Shown here: piece after piece, positions 39,927-47,949 of the stretch | Position numbering within the stretch: the stretch's first letter is position 1 | Layout: each line of letters begins with the position of its first letter | Origin: Clostridiales bacterium | GTDB taxonomy: Bacteria > Bacillota > Peptococcia > DRI-13 > UBA5745 | DNA: 54,869 nt | Reading direction: 5' to 3' | NCBI GenBank assembly: GCA_009782505.1 | Contig: WRIW01000009.1 | Coordinates: 1 to 54,869 of the forward strand | Notes under the pieces: generated by a model | The model's database searches: none | Seen by the model: the letters and a program-made list of their open reading frames with translations, nothing else | Told to the model about the DNA's origin: nothing | Position numbers and translations under genes: made by a program

Positions 39927-41816
39927 ATGACGACCCGAACCGGACTATACAAACTGCTCCATATCCCCGTTTTCGCCGCCCTGTCCCTGTTTTTGTTTTT
40001 CTTCGCCCCCGTGGTATTTTTAAACAGGATACTGGCTCTGGCGGCCTGCGCCGGGGTCTTGCTCGGTATGCTTCCGAATAAAAAAGCGCAGACGGGCATA
40101 ACGCCTACGGAAGCCGGCCCGGCGTCCGGACCTGTCCCCCGCATCGCCCGCATTGCAGTCTTTCTCGCCGCCGCTTTCTACCTGGATTTCGCCGTCTTCG
40201 GCTTTGACCTTTTCTTCACGCCAAACGGGCTTACGGAAGGCTCCTTGCCGCGGCTTGCCTATCTTGGGCTCGGTTTTGCCTGGTCCTGTTATGCCTTGCG
40301 CGCCGCCCTTCGTCCGTTCGCGTCTACGGGCGCCGGCGCCGGCGCCCGCGCCCCCGCCTCCGTCTTCCTGCCCGCCGCCCAGCCGATCAGGGGCTACCTG
40401 GTGAAGTGGCTTACCCTCTTCGCCCTCCTTTTCGCGGCGCTGATGGTCTGGCAGAAGGCTTACAACCCGGCGGTCTTATCCTATGACTCCTGGGAGTACT
40501 TAGCCGGGTGGCGGGGGTATCTGGGCGGCTGGTCATGGGCGGAAGGCTCGTTTCTGAAAGGCCGCTCCATCCCCTATGTATTCCTGGTATCCTGGGTCTG
40601 CGCCCTCGCGCCCACAGCGCCGGAAGTAGCCTGGGTCGTCGTCGCCCAGGGCGCGGCTTTCGCGGTTATGCTCTCTACGGTACTGATGTACTTTCATCAG
40701 CAAAGGATACGGTTCAAGTACCTCCTCGCTTGCGCCGTACTCCTCCCTCTGATCCCTTCATTCGGCCTGCACACCGTAGTGGTCTGGTGCGACCTGGCTT
40801 GCGGCATATCCTTTCTTTGGCTTGCCTGGGTCTTGCTCAGAATCACGGAGACGCCATCTGCCTGGATATCCCAAGCGCCGGTTGCCGACATATCCCACAG
40901 ACCATCTGCCGGGAGCCTTTCCCTCTGTGTGCAGCTCTGCCTGGCGCTGACCTTAGTCTACTTTGCCCGGCCCAACACCTTCCTCGCCTATCTGGTTACG
41001 GCCCCCGTCCTCGCCGCCTTATTTCTGCTGCGTAAGAAATGGTCCTTACTGGCCGCCGTTGCATTGTCCGCCGTACTGGTGCTGGCCATCCGCTTCCCCG
41101 GTTATCGCGCTCTGGGCGCGGCGGACTACCCCCACCTTGAGGAGCACAAGTACTTCGCCTCCATGCATGATATGCACGCCACATACTATAACGGCGGGGT
41201 ATTTTCCGGCAAGACCCTCGCCGCCTTGAAGAAATATATCCCGGAGATAGACGCCCCCGCCACCCTTGAGCGCTTCTATCCCGACTGGGTCGTTAAAGAC
41301 CATTACGCCCTGAGTGAACTGGCGACAGGGGAGTTCATCGCCATGTACGCCGACAGTTTTATCCGCAACCCGGTCAAAATGGCTAAATCCATGCTTTACC
41401 GGAATCGCGCGTACTGGGTCGTCGACGCGAAAGCCGACGTCAACGGCGTCAACTACACCGATATCTACGACCCGGCTTCCGGCGCCTATGGCCTGCAGGC
41501 CCCGGATATCGGCGCTTACCGGCAGGAAAGCCTATTGACGGGGGTTTTGGATAAATACACCGCTATGATGAGTACGCCGCTGCCCGCCGCCTTCTTCTGG
41601 CGGTTTGGCGTCTGGACGGCGCTGATGGTCGTCACGGCGGCAGCGCTGTTCACCCGGGGCCGATATGCCCGGCTGCTCATCTTTCTCCCGGTATCCGTTT
41701 ATATAGCCACACTGCTTATCACAAGCGGCTGGACGGATTACCGCTATGGCTTGCCGGTATTCTTCACCGGCCTGTTCCTGCCCCCCGCCCTTATATTTGA
41801 TGAGCTGCGCCCATAG
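39927..41816 (+). CDS. Large polytopic membrane protein (DUF6020-like, possible GT-C glycosyltransferase)
   Basis: The 629-residue protein has roughly a dozen hydrophobic helices, a Pro/Ala-rich spacer after the first two, and the segment YNPAVLSYDSWEYLAGW (about 179-195) followed by a long soluble stretch near 410-540 before the last helices. The overall plan, with an acidic first loop and a C-terminal soluble part, resembles lipid-linked-sugar glycosyltransferases of the GT-C type and DUF6020-like proteins of Clostridia. No function is proven. It is followed by a polyprenyl-phosphate glycosyltransferase-like gene and a DUF2304 gene on the same strand, which supports a surface-glycan role. 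AAGGAG lies 12 bases before the ATG. Confidence 0.6.
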   Translation: MTTRTGLYKLLHIPVFAALSLFLFFFAPVVFLNRILALAACAGVLLGMLPNKKAQTGITPTEAGPASGPVPRIARIAVFLAAAFYLDFAVFGFDLFFTPNGLTEGSLPRLAYLGLGFAWSCYALRAALRPFASTGAGAGARAPASVFLPAAQPIRGYLVKWLTLFALLFAALMVWQKAYNPAVLSYDSWEYLAGWRGYLGGWSWAEGSFLKGRSIPYVFLVSWVCALAPTAPEVAWVVVAQGAAFAVMLSTVLMYFHQQRIRFKYLLACAVLLPLIPSFGLHTVVVWCDLACGISFLWLAWVLLRITETPSAWISQAPVADISHRPSAGSLSLCVQLCLALTLVYFARPNTFLAYLVTAPVLAALFLLRKKWSLLAAVALSAVLVLAIRFPGYRALGAADYPHLEEHKYFASMHDMHATYYNGGVFSGKTLAALKKYIPEIDAPATLERFYPDWVVKDHYALSELATGEFIAMYADSFIRNPVKMAKSMLYRNRAYWVVDAKADVNGVNYTDIYDPASGAYGLQAPDIGAYRQESLLTGVLDKYTAMMSTPLPAAFFWRFGVWTALMVVTAAALFTRGRYARLLIFLPVSVYIATLLITSGWTDYRYGLPVFFTGLFLPPALIFDELRP

Positions 41817-41867
41817 ACCCAAGGCGGCGCGGCCTGAGCCGGATCTATCCGGCCCCAAGGAGGTCAG

Positions 41868-42548
41868 ATGAGGATACTGGCGATCGTCCCCTGCTATAAT
41901 GAAGCGCAAAGCCTGAAGCGGACCGTAGACCGGCTGCGGGAGGCTGCGCCGGAGGTGGATTTCATCGTCGTGGACGACGGCTCCCGGGATCGCACCGGCC
42001 AGGTCTGCGCGGACAACGGCTACCCCGTGATCACCATGCCCTTCAACCTCGGGCTCGCCAACGCCGTGCAGACGGGCATGCGCTACGCCCGCGCCAACGG
42101 GTACGACATGGCGCTGCAGTACGACGGGGACGGCCAGCATAAGCCGGAGTACATCGGCGCTATGGCCCGGCTCATGGGGGAAAGCTCCGCCGACGTCGTC
42201 GTCGGCTCCCGGTACATGGCGGATAAGCCCCGCGGCTTGCGGGGCCTCGGCGGAAAGCTGCTGGGCGCGGCTATCCGTGTGACCACGGGCCAAAGCCTGA
42301 CCGACCCTACTTCAGGCTTTCGTTTGTACAACCGCGACATGATCGGGCGCTTCGCGGATCATATGAATTACGGGCCGGAGCCGGACACCTTAGCCTACTT
42401 GATGAAGCGGGGCGCCAGGATCGTAGAGGTACCCGTTGTCATGGCAGAGCGTACGGCCGGGCGCAGCTACCTCAACGCACTGGCCGCCGCAAACTATATG
42501 CTTCGCATGTTCGTTTCCATCATCATTATCCACTGGTTCAGGATATAA
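41868..42548 (+). CDS. GT2 glycosyltransferase, dolichol-phosphate mannose synthase-like
   Basis: A 226-residue GT-A enzyme of the DPM1-like group. It begins MRILAIVPCYNEAQSLKRTV, has IVVDDGSRDRTGQ, the metal/nucleotide-sugar motif QYDGDGQH (about 84-91), and DPTSGFRLYNRD. It ends in a short hydrophobic stretch (FVSIIIIHWFRI) rather than full membrane helices. It would charge a polyprenyl phosphate with a sugar at the inner membrane face. AAGGAGG lies about six bases before the ATG. A small stem (41838-41853) lies in the gap to the upstream gene. Neighbours are the polytopic protein and a DUF2304 protein. Confidence 0.88.
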   Translation: MRILAIVPCYNEAQSLKRTVDRLREAAPEVDFIVVDDGSRDRTGQVCADNGYPVITMPFNLGLANAVQTGMRYARANGYDMALQYDGDGQHKPEYIGAMARLMGESSADVVVGSRYMADKPRGLRGLGGKLLGAAIRVTTGQSLTDPTSGFRLYNRDMIGRFADHMNYGPEPDTLAYLMKRGARIVEVPVVMAERTAGRSYLNALAAANYMLRMFVSIIIIHWFRI

Positions 42549-42623
42549 AGCGCGCCTGCCTTGCCGGACATGAGCTGCCCGGCCTGACGGGCGATCCGCG
42601 ACTTGATTATGGGAGGGTTGACA

Positions 42624-42995
42624 TTGACGGTTTTTTTCAGGCTGCTGCTACTTATCGTCTCCATAGGCACGCTGATTTTCGTCCTCGGCCGCGTGCGCAA
42701 AGCCCAGGCGCAGATCGAAAGCGTTGTGTTTTGGATACTCTTCATGCTCGGGCTGGTGGCGGTGAGCGCCTTTCCCGGCGCCGTCGTTTATGTATCGGGG
42801 CTCATCGGCGTGGAGAGCCCGGCAAACTTCGTGTTTCTCTGCATCATCTTTCTGCTGCTTCTAAAGGTTTTCAACATGTCCCTACTTATGTCGAAGCTGG
42901 AATACCAGATCCGGCAGTTGACGCAAAGGATAGCCCTGGATGAAGAAAACCGGGGGGAAAGCGCCGCTCGCGGCGTTGCCCCCCCGGTTGACTAG
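42624..42995 (+). CDS. DUF2304 membrane protein
   Basis: The 123-residue protein has three hydrophobic helices (about 2-21, 33-60, 66-88) and a basic, amphipathic tail (SKLEYQIRQLTQRIAL), the pattern of DUF2304 proteins. These are regularly encoded beside DPM1-like glycosyltransferases and are thought to assist polyprenyl-linked sugar transfer or flipping. TTG at 42624 is chosen because GGGAGG ends seven bases upstream; earlier in-frame TTG codons lie at 42603 and 42618. Confidence 0.8.
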   Translation: MTVFFRLLLLIVSIGTLIFVLGRVRKAQAQIESVVFWILFMLGLVAVSAFPGAVVYVSGLIGVESPANFVFLCIIFLLLLKVFNMSLLMSKLEYQIRQLTQRIALDEENRGESAARGVAPPVD

Positions 42996-43044
42996 TACTC
43001 TGCCAAGCCTAAAATTTCGCAAATATTTGATCGCTCTCCGAACG

Positions 43045-44439
43045 CTACTCTGAGGAAGGCCCGGCGGATATCTTATCCCGCTGCAGATATTCCTTCGTGA
43101 GGGTAACGACCGTCTTGTAGAGCAGCAGCAGCGCCAGCAGGTTGGGGATGGCCATAAGCCCGTTTAGCGTATCCGCCACGTCCCATACGAATGTCAGCCC
43201 GCCCACGGCGCCTACGATGGTCAGCGCGCAGAAGAATATCCGGTACCCCAGGTCGATGGTCTTCTGGTTGCCCGTGAGGTAACCCAGGCATTGCTGGCCG
43301 TAGTATGTCCAGCCAAGGATAGTGGAGCCGGCAAAGCATAGTATGGCGACGGATACGAACATGCTGCCGAATGAGCCAAAGGTCCCGGAAAACGCCGCGA
43401 GTGTGAGATCCGCGCCGGCGAGGCCCTGGTTATATAAGCCTGACGTCACGATGACCAGAGCGGACAGCGAGCAGATCACGATGGTGTCCACAAACACCTC
43501 AAACACGCCCCAGAGGCCCTGCTGCACAGGGTCTTTCTCATTGGAAGCGGCGTGGGCTATAGGCGCCGAGCCAAGGCCCGCTTCATTGGAGAAAACGCCC
43601 CTGGCTATGCCGTAACGCATAGCCCGCATGATCACGTAACCCATGATGCCGCCCTCCACGGCTTCCGTGGAAAACGCGCCGCTGAATATCAGCCCGAAGG
43701 CGCCCGGGAGCTTACCCGCGTTGATGATCAGGATGATCACGCTGCCGATGATGTAGAATACCGCCATGAAGGGCACCAGTTTCTCCGTGACGGAAGCGAT
43801 GCGCTTGATGCCCCCGATGATGACCAGGGCGCACAAGGCGGCGATGACTACGCCTGTGACCCAGACGGGTATCCCGAAGGTCTCCTGAAAAGAACCGGCA
43901 ATGGCGTTGGCCTGGGTCATATTGCCGATACCGAAAGCCGCCAACGCGCCAAATATAGCAAAAATCACCGCGAGCCACTTCATCTTGAGGCCCTTCTCGA
44001 TGTAGTACATAGGCCCGCCGTGATGGGTGCCGTCCGCGTCTATCTCACGGTACTTCACCGCCAGCACGACTTCGGCGTACTTGGTCATCATCCCGAAGAA
44101 TCCGGACACCCACATCCAGAATACAGCCCCGGGCCCGCCCCGGTAGATCGCCGTCGCCACGCCCACGATGTTGCCCGTGCCGACTGTGGACGCCAGCGCG
44201 GTAGTGACCGCCTGGAAAGGTGTGATATTCGCCTCGTCGGCCCCGGCTTTCCCCTTCATCTGAAGGATGAGCTGGCTGAAGGTGGCTTTCCACCAGACCT
44301 TGATCTTCGTTACCTGAAAGACGCCGGTGAGTATCGTCAGGAATACCCCCGTCCCCACCAGGAAGAACAACATATAAGGGCCCCATACGATGTCGTTGAT
44401 AAAACTGTTGACCTGTTCGGCCACTTCCATGAATCCCAT
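43045..44439 (-). CDS. AGCS-family alanine/glycine:sodium symporter
   Basis: A 464-residue transporter that imports alanine or glycine with sodium. It has about ten helices and the family hallmarks: GTGVFLTILTGVFQV, FQAVTTALASTVGTGNIVGVATAI (split here as two parts of the sodium-site region), the loop WVSGFFGMMTKYAEVVLAVKYR, GGPMYYIEKGL, and FSNEAGLGSAPIAHA. The ATG at 44439 is eight bases after AGGAGG; a longer in-frame reading upstream has no conserved content. It has its own promoter and is divergent from the PK_C gene. Confidence 0.95.
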   Translation of the reverse strand: MGFMEVAEQVNSFINDIVWGPYMLFFLVGTGVFLTILTGVFQVTKIKVWWKATFSQLILQMKGKAGADEANITPFQAVTTALASTVGTGNIVGVATAIYRGGPGAVFWMWVSGFFGMMTKYAEVVLAVKYREIDADGTHHGGPMYYIEKGLKMKWLAVIFAIFGALAAFGIGNMTQANAIAGSFQETFGIPVWVTGVVIAALCALVIIGGIKRIASVTEKLVPFMAVFYIIGSVIILIINAGKLPGAFGLIFSGAFSTEAVEGGIMGYVIMRAMRYGIARGVFSNEAGLGSAPIAHAASNEKDPVQQGLWGVFEVFVDTIVICSLSALVIVTSGLYNQGLAGADLTLAAFSGTFGSFGSMFVSVAILCFAGSTILGWTYYGQQCLGYLTGNQKTIDLGYRIFFCALTIVGAVGGLTFVWDVADTLNGLMAIPNLLALLLLYKTVVTLTKEYLQRDKISAGPSSE

Positions 44440-44497
44440 GATCATTTCCTCCTCTTGCTTATGACATGTCCGGATAAAATAAGAAAAATACTTTATG

Positions 44498-44526
44498 ATA
44501 TTAAACCAATAACGTCCACATGTCAA
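44498..44526 (-). promoter_or_regulatory. Promoter of the AGCS symporter gene
   Basis: On the minus strand TTGACA (44526-44521), 17 bases and TAATAT (44503-44498), 59 bases before the ATG. Confidence 0.65.
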
Positions 44527-44551
44527 ATCCTGCGGCGCTCTCCGGGCATGT

Positions 44552-44581
44552 TTGACTAATGTATACTTATATGGGTATAAT
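44552..44581 (+). promoter_or_regulatory. Promoter of the PK_C-domain gene
   Basis: TTGACT (44552-44557), an 18-base spacer and TATAAT (44576-44581). The start codon lies 70 bases downstream. Confidence 0.65.
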
Positions 44582-44650
44582 TTCGGTAAGGGCAAACCCG
44601 GCTGGCAGGACCGCCGGAAACGCCCGAATAATCAAGGAGGTGCTTATCAG

Positions 44651-45211
44651 ATGAAAGTTTTTGAGAAAATGGGCCGGGAAAACACCGACGAGACAAGCCG
44701 GCTGGCTGTCGAACGGGCTATGGCTATGGGCAGCGCCCACATCGTGACCGCCACGTCCACCGGGGCCGCCGGCGTCAGGTTTTGCGAGATCGCGAAGGAA
44801 ATGGGTTTCAGCGGCAAAGTGGTCGTCGTCACCCACGCCTGGGGCTCCATGAAGCCCGGGGAAAACCGTATGCTGCCCGAGAACCGCGCCGCCCTGGAGA
44901 AGCACGGCGCCGTCCTCGTAACCGCAGCCCATGCCCTCTCCGGCGTAGAGCGGGCGATGAGCACAAAGTTTCACGGCGCATACCCTGCGGAGATCATCGC
45001 CCATTCGCTGCGGATGCTGTCCCAGGGGATGAAGGTCGTGGTGGAGATCGGCTCCATGGCCCTGGACAACGGCGCCATCCCATACGGCGAGCCCATCGTA
45101 TGTGTAGGGGGCACGGGGAGCGGGCTGGATACAGCCGTTGTGATGAACCCCGCCCACGCCAACGCCATCTTCGACACAAAGATCCACGAGATCCTTTGCA
45201 TGCCTTACTAA
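44651..45211 (+). CDS. Stand-alone pyruvate kinase C-terminal (PK_C) domain protein
   Basis: The 186-residue protein corresponds only to the C-terminal alpha/beta domain of pyruvate kinase (PF02887): TSRLAVERAMAMGSAHIVTATSTGAAGVRFCEIA, given here as two joined parts, then KVVVVTHAWG and a final VCVGGTGSGLDTAVVM. It has no barrel, so it cannot be a kinase. In pyruvate kinase this domain holds the effector site, and free-standing copies occur in archaea and Clostridia with unknown function. AGGAGGTG precedes the ATG at 44651. It is followed after 51 bases by a D-2-hydroxyacid dehydrogenase and is divergent from an alanine transporter, pointing to pyruvate or amino-acid metabolism. Confidence 0.85.
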   Translation: MKVFEKMGRENTDETSRLAVERAMAMGSAHIVTATSTGAAGVRFCEIAKEMGFSGKVVVVTHAWGSMKPGENRMLPENRAALEKHGAVLVTAAHALSGVERAMSTKFHGAYPAEIIAHSLRMLSQGMKVVVEIGSMALDNGAIPYGEPIVCVGGTGSGLDTAVVMNPAHANAIFDTKIHEILCMPY

Positions 45212-45262
45212 GATGAGCTATGCCCGCGACCTGCTACAGCGCGTAATAAGGAAGGACGGCTT

Positions 45263-46219
45263 ATGAATCTATTATTGCTCAATACCGGCGTCTTCACCAT
45301 CAGCGATGAAGAACTGGCCCTCCTGGAAAAAGAAGCCCCCGGGCTTCATGTCTCGCAAGCCTCCGCCGCTCAGGCGACGGACGGGCAAATGAGCGAGGCG
45401 GAGGTCATATTCGGCTGGCCGGAAGCGAAGCGCCTGCACCTGGCTAAAAAGTTGAGATGGCTGCATACCCCTTCGGCGGGGATCGACATGTTTGCCGACC
45501 ACAGCCTTTTCGCCAACCCGGACGTGATCGTTACCAGGTCGAAGGACGTGTTCAACATCCAGATAGCCGAGCATGTCATCATGTTATTCCTCGCCCTCAA
45601 CCGCGGCCTCATCCGCTGCGTCCAGTCCACTCTGGAAGGCAAGTGGGCCAGGATATCCGACCAGCTGGAGCTCACCGGCGCTACCGTGCTTATCGTTGGC
45701 GCGGGCGCCATCGGCGGCGAGCTGGCGAAGCAGCTTCAGGGCTTCCAGTGCAGGGTCATAGGCATCCGGCGCGACCCGTCGGTCAAGCCCGCGTTTTTCC
45801 ACGAGATGTACGCCGAAGGGGATCTGGACGCCAAGCTGCCTGAAGCGGACTATGTGGCCCTCTGCCTCCCCAGGACGCCGGACACGAAAGGCATGTTCGA
45901 CTACCGGCGCTTCACGCTCATGAAGCCAGGCGCCATCATCTCAAATATCGGCAGAGGCGACGCCATCGTCTCGGAAGACCTTGACCGCGCGCTCAGGGAA
46001 GGTCTTATCTTCGGCGCGGGCCTTGACGTCACCGAGCCGGAGCCTCTACCCGAAGGGCACCCCCTGTGGAGCGCGCCGAATGTGATCATCACATCCCATA
46101 GCTCCGGCTTCAGCGTCAACGCCAACAAAAGGCGCTTCGAGGTCTTCTATGATTTATGGAAGCGCTACAACGCCGGCCTCCCCATGCACAGCATCCTGGA
46201 TTTCGGCAAAGGGTACTAA
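45263..46219 (+). CDS. D-isomer 2-hydroxyacid dehydrogenase
   Basis: A 318-residue NAD(P)-dependent reductase of 2-oxoacids. The coenzyme loop is VGAGAIGGELAKQL (about 145-158), with basic residues in GIRRDPS after it, which hints at NADP. The catalytic triad is present as Arg in NIGRGDAIV, Glu in DVTEPEPLPEGHPLW and His in ITSHSSGFS. The missing lysine/histidine pair of lactate dehydrogenases and the TSHSSG sequence resemble the GhrA/ketopantoate-like subgroup. It likely reduces a small 2-oxoacid such as glyoxylate or hydroxypyruvate. GGAAGG precedes the ATG. It is probably co-transcribed with the PK_C gene. Confidence 0.88.
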   Translation: MNLLLLNTGVFTISDEELALLEKEAPGLHVSQASAAQATDGQMSEAEVIFGWPEAKRLHLAKKLRWLHTPSAGIDMFADHSLFANPDVIVTRSKDVFNIQIAEHVIMLFLALNRGLIRCVQSTLEGKWARISDQLELTGATVLIVGAGAIGGELAKQLQGFQCRVIGIRRDPSVKPAFFHEMYAEGDLDAKLPEADYVALCLPRTPDTKGMFDYRRFTLMKPGAIISNIGRGDAIVSEDLDRALREGLIFGAGLDVTEPEPLPEGHPLWSAPNVIITSHSSGFSVNANKRRFEVFYDLWKRYNAGLPMHSILDFGKGY

Positions 46220-46225
46220 AAGAAG

Positions 46226-46273
46226 CCGCGCCGCCCTATAAGCGCATCATTCGCATACACTGGGGCGGCGCGG
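46226..46273 (+). terminator. Probable terminator after the dehydrogenase gene
   Basis: CCGCGCCGCCC (46226-46236) pairs over 11 bp with GGGCGGCGCGG (46263-46273), with a 26-base loop and a TTATTGTAT tail. The T run is weak. The flanking genes converge. Confidence 0.55.
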
Positions 46274-46327
46274 TTATTGTATAGAGCGATAAAAGCGCGG
46301 CTTTTCCGCGTCGCGGGGCGCCGACGG

Positions 46328-46723
46328 CTACAGCAGCTCGCTCATGGGCTTTTCGGATAGCGCGTTCTCGATGAGCTCCTGCAAACGGTTCAGCTCGATA
46401 TGTACATTGCACAGCTTCCCGTGGGTATTGTTTTCACAGACGTAGCCCGGCTGAAGGCACTCGTTCAGGAGCAAATGATCGTCTACGGCGGAAACGATGT
46501 CCAGCAGATTGATATGATCCGTCGTCTTCACCAGTTGGTAGCCTCCCGCGGAGCCGCGCAGGGACCTGACGATACCCGCGTGCTCCAGCTTCTTGAGTAT
46601 CTTATACGCAAAGGGATGGGGGATATGCTCGACTATGCAGACCGACTTGACGGATTTCATCTCCATGTCCGCCAGGGCCCTTACGATACGCATCGCGTAG
46701 TCACATTCTTTTGTTAGAAACAT
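46328..46723 (-). CDS. Rrf2-family transcriptional regulator with three cysteines
   Basis: A 131-residue Rrf2 protein with an N-terminal winged helix (CDYAMRIVRALADM, then IPHPFAYKILKKLEHAGIVRSLRGSAGGYQL as two adjoining stretches). The C-terminal cluster-binding loop has Cys89, Cys96 and Cys105, the three-cysteine spacing seen in IscR- and NsrR-like Fe-S sensors. It probably senses Fe-S status or redox stress. It has a near-consensus promoter and is divergent from the TAXI-TRAP operon, which it may regulate; no suf or isc genes are nearby. Confidence 0.88.
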   Translation of the reverse strand: MFLTKECDYAMRIVRALADMEMKSVKSVCIVEHIPHPFAYKILKKLEHAGIVRSLRGSAGGYQLVKTTDHINLLDIVSAVDDHLLLNECLQPGYVCENNTHGKLCNVHIELNRLQELIENALSEKPMSELL

Positions 46724-46800
46724 AAAACCGCCTTGTCTTGCGAAGATCTCCCCCGCAATTCGTTCTCGCGTTTCGGCTTCCTACTGTAGCCCTCTGTTAA

Positions 46801-46829
46801 ATTTTAGCATTATGGATAACGCAAGTCAA
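46801..46829 (-). promoter_or_regulatory. Promoter of the Rrf2 gene
   Basis: On the minus strand TTGACT (46829-46824), 17 bases and TAAAAT (46806-46801). A leader of about 70 bases follows. Confidence 0.7.
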
Positions 46830-46885
46830 GAATTTGTTGTTTTTTTTCAAAACGTGATTATGTTTTTTTATGTATTCATGTATGC

Positions 46886-46911
46886 CCGTATATGTTTATT
46901 GCCGTATACGG
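46886..46911. promoter_or_regulatory. Candidate operator upstream of the TAXI promoter
   Basis: CCGTATA at 46886-46892 recurs 16 bases later within the perfect palindrome CCGTATACGG (46902-46911), which abuts the -35. The position suits an activator or the neighbouring Rrf2 protein. Confidence 0.35.
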
Positions 46912-46940
46912 TTGTCTGGATTGGATTCTTGTGGTAAAAT
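46912..46940 (+). promoter_or_regulatory. Promoter of the TAXI-TRAP operon
   Basis: TTGTCT (46912-46917), 17 bases and TAAAAT (46935-46940) with TGG before the -10 (extended -10). Confidence 0.65.
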
Positions 46941-46974
46941 GCAGGTTGATATAGTTCAAGGAGGTCGATTCTTA

Positions 46975-47949
46975 GTGAAAAAAATCATCACCGTTTCATT
47001 ATTGGTCTTGCTTTTCGCGACTCTGCTGATTGGCTGCGGCTCCGGCGGGGGGCAAGGCGCGGATCAGACGAAGAGGCTGCTCATGGTGACGGGCGGTACC
47101 AGCGGTACCTACTACGCTTACGGCGGCGTCATCGCCAGTACGCTTTCCGAGAAGCTGGCGGGCATTGAGATCACGGCAAACACATCCGGCGCCTCAGCCG
47201 CTAACGCCCGCGCGCTGAAGAACAATGAGGCTGAGCTGGCTATACTGCAAAACGACGTACTGGACTACGCCTACAATGGCACCGTGGTCATGTCGGGAGA
47301 CGGCGCTATGCCCATGCTCCGTACCATCGCCACCCTCTACCCCGAAGTGATACAAGTCGTGGCGACGAAAAACTCAGGCATCAAAAGCGTAGCCGACCTC
47401 AAGGGTAAGCGGGTATGCGTAGGCGACGCCGGCTCCGGCACGGAAGCCAACGCCCGCCAGGTCATGGAAGCCTATGGGCTCAGCTTCGACGACTTAGGCA
47501 AGGTGGAGAACCTTAGCTTCGGCGATGCGGCCACCGCCATGCAGAATGGCACCATCGACGCGTCCTTCACCACCGCGGGCGTGCCGAATCCGGCTATCAC
47601 CGAGCTGAATAGCGCCATCGACATCGTTATCCTCCCGGTAAGCGGGGCGGAAGCGGATAAGCTCATTGCTTCTTACCCCTTCTACTCCAGGTACACCATC
47701 AAGGATTCGGACTATGGCGTGCCCGGCGTAGATACGGTAGCCATCCTTGCCACCATCGCTTGCACGGAAGGCCTGGACGCGGACATCGTTTATACCATCA
47801 CCAAGGGCCTGTTTGAGAACCAAGCGGCTTTGGCGGCGGGCCACGCTAAAGGCAACGAGCTCTCCGCCAAGAGCGCGGTCCAGGGCGTCAGCGTGCCCTT
47901 CCATCCCGGCGCTGAGAAGTATTACAAGGAAGCCGGCGTCCTGAATTAA
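46975..47949 (+). CDS. TAXI-family TRAP transporter solute-binding lipoprotein
   Basis: The 324-residue protein starts with a lipoprotein signal (hydrophobic stretch ending LLIGC, lipidated Cys21) and contains the TAXI family pattern: MVTGGTSGTYYAYGGVIAS, NTSGASAANARALKNNEAELAI in the ligand-binding cleft, LKGKRVCVGDAGSGTEANAR, and DASFTTAGVPNPAI. It captures a small organic acid outside the membrane and delivers it to the fused permease encoded downstream. Family members bind glutamate or related dicarboxylates, but the ligand here is unknown. GTG at 46975 is chosen because AGGAGG lies 10 bases before it. A terminator-like structure follows the stop, which would raise its expression over the permease. 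Confidence 0.93.
   Translation: MKKIITVSLLVLLFATLLIGCGSGGGQGADQTKRLLMVTGGTSGTYYAYGGVIASTLSEKLAGIEITANTSGASAANARALKNNEAELAILQNDVLDYAYNGTVVMSGDGAMPMLRTIATLYPEVIQVVATKNSGIKSVADLKGKRVCVGDAGSGTEANARQVMEAYGLSFDDLGKVENLSFGDAATAMQNGTIDASFTTAGVPNPAITELNSAIDIVILPVSGAEADKLIASYPFYSRYTIKDSDYGVPGVDTVAILATIACTEGLDADIVYTITKGLFENQAALAAGHAKGNELSAKSAVQGVSVPFHPGAEKYYKEAGVLN

Noticed and set aside
39763-39927. tRNA-Leu as an attachment site of an integrated element
   Set aside because: No integrase gene and no repeated tRNA 3' end were found in the window, although the downstream glycan cassette could in principle be accessory.
44552-44650. A longer PK_C protein starting at 44552
   Set aside because: That start lies within the -35 of the predicted promoter. 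The ATG at 44651 has AGGAGGTG and gives the conserved domain start.
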